NCBI GenBank assembly: GCA_022605425.2
Contig: CM061249.1
Coordinates: 248,001-312,000, forward strand
Direction: 5' to 3'
Source of the DNA: Hamiltosporidium tvaerminnensis
Lineage: Eukaryota > Microsporidia > Dubosqiidae
DNA: 64,000 nt
Shown piece after piece: positions 32,501 through 39,375 of the stretch. A program made the position numbers and the translations under genes. Under the pieces are notes generated by a model that was given only the letters and a program-made list of their open reading frames with translations, made no database searches and was not told the DNA's origin. The number at the start of each line of letters is the position of its first letter. The first letter of the stretch is position 1.

Positions 32501-33382
32501 TATGTTTTCCTTCCAAGCGGATCTAGGCTTCTCTTTACGTGTTGCCTCGTCATAGCATACCTGCGCAGCTTGCATGATATACGCGGCTTCCGTAATTGAC
32601 TCAGGTACATGAGCTCCTGCATATTCACCGACTACTCGATTTATGAGATCCAGAACTTTACTATCAACCAATTCATTTGGATGTTTTCTAGTTCGGACCA
32701 CCACTTTTCCAATTTCGTTCTCAGAGATTTCTTTGATTTTACTCAAGAATTTATCTCTCAGGTTTATGTACTCCGTGGTGTCGGTCAAGGTGCATGTATC
32801 AGCGAGACAAGTGGCGATTCTACGTCGCTCTCCATTCTCTTCTGATTTTACATCCTTTCCCATCTCACTTTGTGCCAATTTTTTTAACACTTCGAGAGTT
32901 TCAGTGCAGCCGAATTTCTCATTATAGTACCTGTGAAGCTCTGTCCAGCCATTTCTTGGCATTCTTTCAAACCTTGTCTGTACTGCAAAAAAAACAATTC
33001 GAGGCCATTCCTTCGGGTCGGCTGTTACGGAATCGAATATCGTCCGCAATGCCATTAGCCTGTTACCTTCCGGAATAGCTAGAGTACAGGGGCTTGTCAT
33101 GTCGTACGATGGCTCGCACGCAGAGACTTCAACCGAAGAGGGAACTGGTGCATTAGGCGAAGGTAAGGTGTCAAGCCCACTATTTTGCATTTTACTGCAT
33201 GTTTGGCTTGGTGGTGGAGGTGTTATTGTTGTGTAGGAGGAGGAAGGTAGGGGAATCGCCGGTGGGTGTAGCTTACATTTTTGTATCTCACTATCACTCT
33301 TTTTCACCTCATCAGCGTCGTTTGCAGCCTTTATTTTGGTATTTTTCGATATTTCGCTGCTAACATTTTTCTTTCTACCCAT
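29577..33382 (-). mobile_element. Full-length non-LTR retrotransposon with REL endonuclease
   Basis: A 3.8-kb element with a single long frame, a short 3' untranslated region ending AACCCAGAATTTAATTAAAT, and no poly(A). A 16-bp duplication (TTAATTTTTTTATAAA) flanks it at 29561-29576 and 33383-33398. The right copy abuts the start codon, so the element's 5' end is the ATG itself, within a base. At least seven truncated relatives occur in this window. The layout (reverse transcriptase, then zinc knuckle and restriction-like endonuclease at the C-terminus) places it with the R2/R4-Dong class of LINEs rather than the APE class. Confidence 0.95.
29621..33382 (-). CDS. LINE polyprotein: reverse transcriptase plus restriction-like endonuclease
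   Basis: 1253 residues, one frame, apparently intact. The first 120 residues are Pro/Ser-rich without a recognised zinc finger. Reverse-transcriptase blocks follow: PKGIPRRGSDYRPITCMSN, motif A WIDVKKAYDSIDH, motif B GILQGDSLSPLLF, and motif C FIDD near residue 682. The thumb begins at VYKYLGIIEDSRG. Near residue 974 comes a CCHC knuckle (CQHC...HLATRC). It is followed by the endonuclease signature RPDIFILDK and ITLIEVG around residues 1058-1076, a PD-(D/E)XK nuclease. The enzyme nicks the target and copies its own RNA there. The acidic tail ends VVKEVEENM. FIDD replaces the commoner YxDD or FADD and is also seen in R4-like elements. No CCC motif precedes the ATG; upstream sequence belongs to the host transposon. 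Confidence 0.95.
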   Translation of the reverse strand: MGRKKNVSSEISKNTKIKAANDADEVKKSDSEIQKCKLHPPAIPLPSSSYTTITPPPPSQTCSKMQNSGLDTLPSPNAPVPSSVEVSACEPSYDMTSPCTLAIPEGNRLMALRTIFDSVTADPKEWPRIVFFAVQTRFERMPRNGWTELHRYYNEKFGCTETLEVLKKLAQSEMGKDVKSEENGERRRIATCLADTCTLTDTTEYINLRDKFLSKIKEISENEIGKVVVRTRKHPNELVDSKVLDLINRVVGEYAGAHVPESITEAAYIMQAAQVCYDEATRKEKPRSAWKENIESKISKLVLSKDLLEKARKQEKLSTSETKSLKKIMREFNLNLSSVTDLSEALVKKNESLNVYEKKITVHESRKQFRKENRMFELFRGRFYRGLSERVESEHVVSRDEIVSFWSTMWNKNDDTVTYDDYLIPFVSDNHPTTFPSLDEFVNIINWLPNWKAAGIDGIYNFFIKKLTTLHKYLYDIVKFKCLEGRPQADWFYCGLTYLIPKGIPRRGSDYRPITCMSNLYKLTTKCVTKVVQLEVERRGLLAENQLGAVRGVQGAKEQALLNIALNKEYGNNLKATWIDVKKAYDSIDHAYLTQCIENLNLPDWILKFIKVIISKWKIDISVGPEKIMSKKIDRGILQGDSLSPLLFVLCMDPLSRKLNEKYTKVTVQTDAESHSTNHLLFIDDLKLLAKDSSTLSAMTGEAKEFLEVIGLEINKEKSATNDTCCEDTATLLEGVSVYKYLGIIEDSRGIPTRSSFEEVQSKLISRVERLCHTRLNAKNLFSAINQHAISLINYHIGVLRLEPADFSKLDDAVRAVLVKNKIHLRPGCKERLYLPRTELGRGLHSVELRSEHMLLQLLDCLEKSKEISTRRAAILKVENNNKTHLALIKGFLKVKYRLVEEVTKKSLEEAQLAKLYNEIEKRKLHSKLYNARKNELVSVSDSSRWLKRGNIRPRNEAVFCYIQDRNVFWGADGVCQHCGKSGKTVDHLATRCEKMLGHDYTRRHNEVVRCLHLLLLNRYKFKSSKRIRSHSVQEILDNEYAEIRVDTRIKTDVKIRNNRPDIFILDKKKNKITLIEVGITSQDSLQIVETEKLRKYDLLANELGLIYRCSVEIIPYVMTWDGIVTKYHKAHLKRLEIPMYVEAYIQSIVLKKTVETISFDRRRGLESGLNAEESWERASMGVIMRSEMHEEPIPPLKEAKTEEDGAKNFKPKYKAPFILQGGTTLEEPTNNINEESDLEEETKVVKEVEENM

Positions 33383-33526
33383 TTAATTTTTTTATAAATT
33401 TCTATTTTTTTAAAATAATTATTATATTGATTGCAAGGATTATTATATTGATTGCAAGGATTATTATATTGATCGAAAAATTATTATATTGATTGCAAGG
33501 ATTATTATATTGATCGAAAAACCCTA
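33383..33526 (-). repeat. Right terminal inverted repeat of the DNA transposon
   Basis: The reverse complement of 28138-28281. The inner 16 bases also serve as the LINE target duplication. Confidence 0.95.
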
Positions 33527-33564
33527 TATAAGAGATTATATTTTTATTTCTTTGTGCTTTATAA

Positions 33565-33635
33565 GCACTAATGGTCTAGTGGTAGAATTGCCGCTTGCCA
33601 TGCGGTAGGCCCGGGTTCGATTCCCGGTTAGTGCA
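33565..33635 (+). tRNA. tRNA-Gly (anticodon GCC)
   Basis: A complete cloverleaf: acceptor stem GCACTAA/TTAGTGC with discriminator A, D-arm TCTAGTGGTAGA, anticodon stem CCGC/GCGG with loop TTGCCAT (anticodon GCC), and T-arm CCGGGTTCGATTCCCGG. The internal A and B boxes are intact, no intron is present, and a short T run follows at 33636. It decodes GGC and GGT. The only tRNA I found in the window. Confidence 0.97.
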
Positions 33636-33639
33636 TTTT

Positions 33640-34084
33640 GTAAAAAACTTACAAATCATTTTTATTGAAAAATAAAAACAATGTTTCAATTCCTTTATAT
33701 TTTTGGGTAAGTACTTCAATATGTTACTGGACTGTAATCAAATATAACTCATAAGATATTTAAACATTTTTCAAAGCTTGAATTAAAATAATTTCTAATT
33801 CATTGATTAACATAAATATGGATAGAAAGAAAAAGTATAAATCTCAATAGGAAAAAAGAAGCTAAAATTTCATGATAATTTTCTTAGGTTTTTTACAAAG
33901 AAAAAAGGAATTCCTTTATTTTATTCTTTATAATTTTTATTTCAAATCAAATTATTACGAATTTAAGATTTATTTATATAAAAACTAATTATCAATTGTA
34001 TGTTTTCAAATTTAATCTAAAGAAGTATTTAAAACAGAATTTTTTTTTCTAATATTTTTATATTAAAGTTTATAGTTTTACTAT
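33640..34084. other. A+T-rich spacer
   Basis: No gene or repeat recognised. Confidence 0.4.
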
Positions 34085-34965
34085 AATACTTCATGTTTGC
34101 TCTGCTCTTAAAGAGCCGTATCTTTAATATCTATTTTTTTCGATTTTTCTTTATCTTGAGCATTTTAGTTTTAATAACTTGCATTAGGCATTCTCGGATC
34201 CTTTTCTACCGCATCTCTGTACCTTTCTAGTGGTTTACATTTTGTTTTTTAGACATTAGGGTTATAAAAATAGATATGTTTTGCCTTTCGGTCATAGGAT
34301 ATTCATATCACATGTCTTAGCTATCTTAATCTTTCTCTTTTTATTTCTGTTACCAAATTTGATACCCGATAAAGATTATAAATTTCTTGATTGGTTTGAA
34401 CTTTTCGCTTATTGATTTTTGTTTTTTAGACCATATATTCTGAAAATTATCATTCTCTCTTACAGTTCGAAATTATTTCATCTCTTTTTGTCCTGAACCA
34501 TTGCCCGTATTCATTTATTATAAAAACTCGTATGATTGTTCTAAATTATATTCTTTTTTTGAATTCCTAGTTATTTATGTATTTAATTAAGCCTTGCGTT
34601 CGCTTAGTAGATTTTATTTCCTGCTTTCATTCATTCCTTTTATTTCTCATCGCCTTTGATATTTTATTCTATAAAAGTTCATAGATATTTGAGGTTTGAT
34701 AGCTTTTCGAACTTTATAGAATCGATTTGAAATTCATTTTTTAGGTTTCTCAGCGAAAATGTCATTTTATAAGCTTAGTTTATTTCTTATTAATCTTTCA
34801 TTCGACTTTTGCTAAATCCGTTGTGATTACATCAAAGAAAGATTTTAATCGTATTCGTTTCTGTGGATTCTACTTAGTCCGTAAATATATTCTATGTATA
34901 ACGTTTTTCTATTGAAAATAATTTCATTTCCATCAGATTTAAGCTTAGTAATATATTTTTCATTG
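34085..34965 (-). mobile_element. Decayed 3' part of an RTE-like LINE
   Basis: The reverse strand contains the same blocks as the relic at 57930-60960: GTAGAAAAGGATCCGAGAAT (there GTAGAAAAGGATCTGAGAAT), AATCAAGAAATTTATAATCT (there AATCAAGAAATTTATGATCT) and GAGAAAGATTAAGATAGCTAA (an ERLRWLRH-type segment). Further upstream, a scrambled FKYLG-type region is visible. It has many stops and indels and is only a fossil. Confidence 0.65.
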
Positions 34966-34971
34966 TAAGTT

Positions 34972-35120
34972 TAGGAATGGTGTGGAAAGACGATAACCAC
35001 AGTAAAAACCTCTGGTTTTTAACTATTGCTGAAATTGATCTGAAAATCATGTTGACATTTTAGTGAGATAAAAACCACATTGGATTTATAGACCGATTCT
35101 CTACATCCCGAGTAACAAAG
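34972..35120 (+). repeat. Diverged head of the ~740-bp repeat family
   Basis: GGAAAGACGATAACCACAGT and, 80 bases later, GATAAAAACCACATTGGAT follow the head of the ~740-bp element (GGAGAGACGATAACCACATA, then GAATAAAACCACACTACAT). The rest differs. It may be the 5' end of a separate element whose tail is the SINE-like repeat at 35283. Confidence 0.5.
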
Positions 35121-35282
35121 GATTAAAATAAGTTGAAAAATTTACAGTTGTTCATTCTCGACACCGAGAGGTAAAAGAGAAATGGAAAAAGTAAGTAGGT
35201 TATGTAATATATCCTATAATGCTTTCCCCTGCTCTAAGCCTCCGTTCGTTCTAATTCATTTGTAGTGTCTTTTGCGATCTTT

Positions 35283-35510
35283 CCCACCATGCCGGGCAAA
35301 ATGGGTCGGGGTATTCTCTGCTAGTCATAAGAGGCGACTAAAAGGGACTGGTCTTCGGGTTGAGGTGAGGCGTAAGACTAACAACCCGCCCTTTAAAACC
35401 ACCTTGTTACGAAACCGGAAAAGTAAACAAACATACTTGATAAAAACTAGTAGGCGGTATTACTGAGGGAAGCCAGCGCTGTAGTGCCGAGGATGAAATC
35501 GTTTGCTATC
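35283..35510 (+). repeat. SINE-like repeat, copy 2
   Basis: Contains CCACCATGCCGGGCAAAATG, ATTCTCTGCTAGTCATAAGA, GGCGACTAAAAGGGACTG, GACTAACAACCCGCC, TTGTTACGAAACCGG and a GC-rich end (GAAGCCAGCGCTGTAGTGCC). This is the best-preserved of the three copies. No protein is encoded; the 64-codon frame here is incidental. Confidence 0.75.
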
Positions 35511-35677
35511 AAAACATTTTCTTTCGCAAATGCTAAAGTTTATTATTAGGCGTTAAAAATTATTTTCTTTTAAGAAGATATTCAGGCTGTTAAAACCATT
35601 AACAAGACTAAAATATAAATATAGAGTATAAAAAAAATATTTTAAAATTTTATTTTCGTATGTAATTGTAAATTCTT

Positions 35678-35935
35678 CCACCATGCCGGAAGCAGAATTG
35701 GCATGGAATATTCTCTGCTTATCGTAAGAGGCTACTAAAAGAAATTAGCCCTCCGGGTGGGCCTAGGGCTAACAACCTACTCTTTAAAATTAATTTGTTA
35801 CGAAACTCAAAGAATTAAACGAACTGAGACGGAAAATGAGAAAACTACCAAGCGTAGTTAAACATTAGAAAGAGACCGATATACGGCATTACTGAGGAAG
35901 GCGAAGGCTCGCGCAGAGGTGTAGTTCCGGCGATA
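35678..35935 (+). repeat. SINE-like repeat, copy 3
   Basis: Blocks in the same order as copy 2: CCACCATGCCGGAAGCAGAA, ATTCTCTGCTTATCGTAAGA, GGCTACTAAAAGAAATTAG, GGGCTAACAACC, TTGTTACGAAACTC and GTGTAGTTCCGGCGAT. Copies 2 and 3 lie 170 bp apart in the same orientation. Confidence 0.75.
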
Positions 35936-35939
35936 AATA

Positions 35940-36422
35940 AATGTAAATTATTAAAGATTAAAATTAAAAAGAAAATCTATCGAAATCAAAGAATCCAAGA
36001 AGATAAAATGATTTTATTAAAAAAAAAGTTTTGAAACTTTTCATAAAATAAAAATCTATATTAAAGATTTGTAAAGTTAATTTATACATAAATCTATAGT
36101 TTGAAATAATAACTAAAATCTGTAAAAAAAACGTTTTGAAATACAAAAAAAATATTATGTAATTAGAAGAGAGATGAATCATGAATGTATTTTTAAAAAA
36201 ATATATTAAGAATTTAGTAGAACAATAAAAACAAATATTTACTAAATTTCTATATGCAATATAAAGATTAAACAATATTTTGAAATATTTTCTTTTTTTA
36301 TTATATTTCTTCTTTTCTCTTTGGATTTTCAAGATTTTTTCCGAATTTAAAAATATTTTTAAAAAAACAAAACTTTTTAGTTTTTCATTTTAAAATAAAA
36401 AATTATATTTTTACCGTTATTT
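35940..36422. other. Promoter-side spacer of CBF5
   Basis: Extremely A+T-rich. The minus-strand frame at 35964-36332 is a Phe/Ile/Tyr/Lys low-complexity translation and not credible. Confidence 0.45.
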
Positions 36423-37463
36423 ATGATGAACTCAGAATCTTTTAAATGGTCAGTATTATTACAAAATATAGACAATATGTCAATAAAAACACTACAATAC
36501 ACACCAATGGGGTATGGATCAATACCAGAAAACAGAAAAATACAAGAATATATAAAAAATGGTGCAATAAATCTAGATAAGCCTTGTAATCCGAGTAGTC
36601 ACGAAGTAGTAACATGGATAAAAAATATTTTGAATGTCGAAAAAACTGGACATTCTGGTACTTTAGATCCATCAGTAAGTGGCTGTTTAATCGTGTGTAT
36701 CGATAAGGCCACACGTCTTGTCAAATCACAGCAATCAGATGGAAAAGAGTACGTGTGTGTTATTCAGTTCCACACAGAAACAACCGAAAAAGAATTTAAA
36801 AAAGTTTTAAAAAAATTGACCGGAAATTTATTTCAAAGGCCACCGTTAATGTGTGCAGTTAAAAGAAATTTACGACTTAGAAATATTTATAAAACCGAGT
36901 TTATAGATTTCGATAAGGAAAATAAAAAAGGACTTTTCAAAGTTTCTTGTGAAGCAGGAACATACATACGTACATTCTGTGTGCATGTTGGACTACTTTT
37001 AGGTTGTGGTGCACATATGTTAGAACTAAGAAGAACAAAAAGTGGTCTTTTAAATGAATCTACGTGCGTAACTCTCCACGATTTAAAAGATGCAATGCAT
37101 GTCTTCAAAAAAACAGGAGAAGAAAAATATATTAGAAAAGTTATTTTTCCATTGGAAAATTTATTAATTAAATATCCTAGAATTTTAGTTAAAGATAGTT
37201 GTGTTGGTTCTATCTGTCACGGCGCCCAACTTACTTTACCAGGTGTTTTAAGATTTGATAATAATATTGAAATTGGAACAGATGTTGTTATTATTACTAC
37301 CAAAGGTGAAGCTGTAGCTCTTGCAATATCAACAATGTCCAGTCCAGAAATACATATAGCAAATCATGGTGTGGTTTGTAAAACAAAAAGAGTTATTATG
37401 GATAAATCTACATATCCATCTCTATGGGGTAACAAAGATGATGTTTTTATGCTTTTTAATTAA
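36423..37463 (+). CDS. CBF5: Cbf5/dyskerin, H/ACA RNP pseudouridine synthase
   Basis: A 346-residue TruB-family enzyme. With H/ACA guide RNAs, Nop10, Nhp2 and Gar1 it converts uridine to pseudouridine in rRNA. The core starts at GAINLDKPCNPSSHEVVTWI (48-67). The catalytic motif TGHSGTLDP (75-83) includes the nucleophilic Asp82. It is followed by GCLIVCIDKATRLVKSQQ and a binding segment RRTKSGLL. The C-terminal third (about 250-335) is a PUA RNA-binding domain (VVITTKGEAVALAIS). The lysine-rich tail of yeast and human proteins is missing, as in other compact genomes. Two ATGs (36423 and 36426) are possible starts. ACC but no full CCC lies upstream. Confidence 0.95.
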   Translation: MMNSESFKWSVLLQNIDNMSIKTLQYTPMGYGSIPENRKIQEYIKNGAINLDKPCNPSSHEVVTWIKNILNVEKTGHSGTLDPSVSGCLIVCIDKATRLVKSQQSDGKEYVCVIQFHTETTEKEFKKVLKKLTGNLFQRPPLMCAVKRNLRLRNIYKTEFIDFDKENKKGLFKVSCEAGTYIRTFCVHVGLLLGCGAHMLELRRTKSGLLNESTCVTLHDLKDAMHVFKKTGEEKYIRKVIFPLENLLIKYPRILVKDSCVGSICHGAQLTLPGVLRFDNNIEIGTDVVIITTKGEAVALAISTMSSPEIHIANHGVVCKTKRVIMDKSTYPSLWGNKDDVFMLFN

Positions 37464-38074
37464 TTAAATTAAAATATTTTTTTCTTATTTTAGTTCGTGT
37501 AAATTTTTTATATCTTTGAAAGAAAAATATATTTTATTTATTTATTCTTTAATATTTTAAATTATTTCTTAAATATTTTACTTGATAATAGCTTAGAGGA
37601 TTAGATAATTTTTCTTTAATATTTTATTTTATTCTTTAATATCTTAAATTATTTCTTAAATATTTTACTTGATAATAGGTTAGAGGATTAAATAATTTAT
37701 TCATTAATATTTTATTTTACCTGAAAATTTTCATTGAACCATATTTAATTTATTCTGAAATGTTTTTTAAAACTGTGATTAGTTCTATATTCGTAATAAT
37801 TTTTATTTTAATTTCTTTTTTTTTAGCTATTTTTAAATCCTTTTTATGATTAAATTTCAATTTTCAATCGATGATTTTATAATCTCAGTTACATTAATTG
37901 AAAATTCAAAGTTTAATATAACCGACTTCCTGATTTGCTGATTAATAAAATATTTGTGTTTTTTCCTTTTTGTGTGAGATTTATATTTATATTTAAATTT
38001 ACTTTTCTATGTCTCATCAAAATTAAATTTCGTTTTAAACTATCTTCCCTGATAGAAAGAAAACTATATAATTG
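37464..38074. other. Spacer between CBF5 and PCNA
   Basis: It contains a duplicated ~95-bp block (tcttaaatattttacttgataatag) at about 37565-37700. No gene seen. Confidence 0.45.
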
Positions 38075-38200
38075 TTTTTTTAAGTACTATAGACTGAATA
38101 TATGCCTCTATTCTTACTGATACCATAATATGTATCAATAAATCTGTAATATTTTGTAACAATACCATCCCAAGTTATTCCACAAGAAATTTTTTTGACT
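38075..38200 (-). mobile_element. Internal scrap of the REL-type LINE upstream of PCNA
   Basis: AAGTACTATAGACTGAATAT followed by ATGCCTCTA, then GGTATTTTGTAACAATACCA-like sequence and CCATCCCAAGTTATTCCACA, match the LINE region at 29930-30050 (VMTWDGIVTKYH...EAYIQSIVLKK). It ends about 85 bp before the PCNA start. Confidence 0.8.
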
Positions 38201-38279
38201 TTTCGTTTTTATGAAGGGGATTAAAAAAAAATTAAATAAATTAATTTTGAAACAAAAAAATATTTGTAAAAATCCGTTG

Positions 38280-38282
38280 CCC
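38280..38282 (+). promoter_or_regulatory. CCC start-proximal motif of the PCNA gene
   Basis: GTTGCCCTTAAAATG: the triplet ends five bases before the ATG at 38288. Confidence 0.55.
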
Positions 38283-38287
38283 TTAAA

Positions 38288-39094
38288 ATGTTTGAATTAA
38301 AAATTACACAAGCAGCTGATGATAAGACTGTAGTTGGTGGTCGAGGAAATTTAGTAAAAAGAGTTTTAGAAAGTCTTGCTGATTTGGTAGATGATGTAGA
38401 ATTTAAAGTAAGTGACAAAGGTATGTGTATACAAACTATGGATTCTATGCATGTGGCTCTAGCTGATATATTTCTAAGTAGAGATATTTTTGAGAGTTAC
38501 CGATGTGACCGCAGTCTTACGCTTGGAATCAAATTAAAAGAATTTTTAAAAATTTTACGGAACATAAAAATGGAGAACAATAGTACATTCATGATGTATT
38601 GTGATGATGATGCTACCAAACTTATAATTGTCAATGAATGTGAAGGATTTACTTTACATTTTAATCTTAAGTTATTTGATTTTGAAATTGAGTCATATAA
38701 TATGTCTGATGTGCAATACGAAGCAGAAATTGAAATGCCAACTTCTAGATTTCTGTTACTTCCTAAAATTGTTGGTACTTTTGCTGAATATATTGTTTTT
38801 GAAGCAGACAAAGATAAAATTAGCTTTTCTCAAAGTGGAGAAATGACAGAATCTTGTTTGACTTTAAAACCTCATCAGTTTACAGAATCAGAATCTAATA
38901 GCTTTAGTGTGACCAGTCATGTTAAAAAAGAAGTTGCAATGAAATATTTAAATTGCTGTGCTAAATCAGCTTCTCTTTGTGAAAGAGTTAAAATTTCTTT
39001 GGGTAATCGAACCCCTGTTTTTCTTGATTTTTCGTTGGGTGATTTGGGATATATAAGATATTATATTGCACCCAAAGATGACAGTGAAGATTAA
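38288..39094 (+). CDS. PCNA: PCNA, sliding DNA clamp
   Basis: A 268-residue clamp with the two-domain PCNA fold. Visible landmarks are the N-terminal MFELKITQA, the domain-1 strand LVDDVEFKVSDKGMCIQTMD and the segment HVALADIFLSRDIFESYRCD. The interdomain loop region DFEIESYNMSDVQYEAEIEM follows, then the C-terminal LGDLGYIRYYIAPKDDSED. Three copies ring DNA, tether polymerases delta and epsilon, and recruit repair factors. Length is close to the usual 258-262. A CCC motif supports the start. A LINE fragment lies directly upstream, so the promoter must be short. Confidence 0.97.
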   Translation: MFELKITQAADDKTVVGGRGNLVKRVLESLADLVDDVEFKVSDKGMCIQTMDSMHVALADIFLSRDIFESYRCDRSLTLGIKLKEFLKILRNIKMENNSTFMMYCDDDATKLIIVNECEGFTLHFNLKLFDFEIESYNMSDVQYEAEIEMPTSRFLLLPKIVGTFAEYIVFEADKDKISFSQSGEMTESCLTLKPHQFTESESNSFSVTSHVKKEVAMKYLNCCAKSASLCERVKISLGNRTPVFLDFSLGDLGYIRYYIAPKDDSED

Positions 39095-39149
39095 ACGAGT
39101 TTTTTATTTTTAAATTATTTTTGATTTTCTATTTTTAATTTGTAATTTT

Positions 39150-39375
39150 CTATTTTTTTAATGAAAATGAGATTTAAATATAAATCTTGGTTTGAATTTT
39201 TAAATAAATAGTCTCATGTTTGTTAAAAAAACGAACTTTTTTAAAAAAATGAAATCCAATATAAATCTTAGTCAAAATTTTTAAATAAATAGTCTCATGT
39301 TTCTTAAAAAATGAAATCCAATATAAATTTTAGTCAAAATTTTTAACTAGTTAGTCTCATGTTTGTTAAAAAATG
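39150..39375. repeat. Three imperfect ~65-70-bp tandem units downstream of PCNA
   Basis: TAGTCTCATGTTTGTTAAAAAA recurs near 39209, 39291 and 39351, with aatgaaatccaatataaat between. They follow the PCNA stop at once and may include its 3' end signals. Confidence 0.75.

Larger units (their letters stand above)
28138..33526 (-). mobile_element. IS630/Tc1-type DNA transposon with a LINE inserted in it
   Basis: The left end (28138-28281) and right end (33383-33526) are inverted repeats of about 144 bp, identical as far as I can read, starting TAGGGTTTTTCGATCAATAT. The outer bases read TATA on both sides, compatible with the TA target of this superfamily. The left part carries the DDE transposase. 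Everything from 29577 to 33382 is a later LINE insertion at the inner edge of the right inverted repeat. Without it, and one copy of the 16-bp duplication, the transposon would be about 1.57 kb, a normal size for the family. The perfect ends suggest recent movement. It landed about 40 bp upstream of a tRNA-Gly gene. Confidence 0.93.

Noticed and set aside
35964-36332. 122-codon minus-strand hydrophobic frame
   Set aside because: A low-complexity F/I/Y/K translation of A+T-rich DNA in the CBF5 upstream region.
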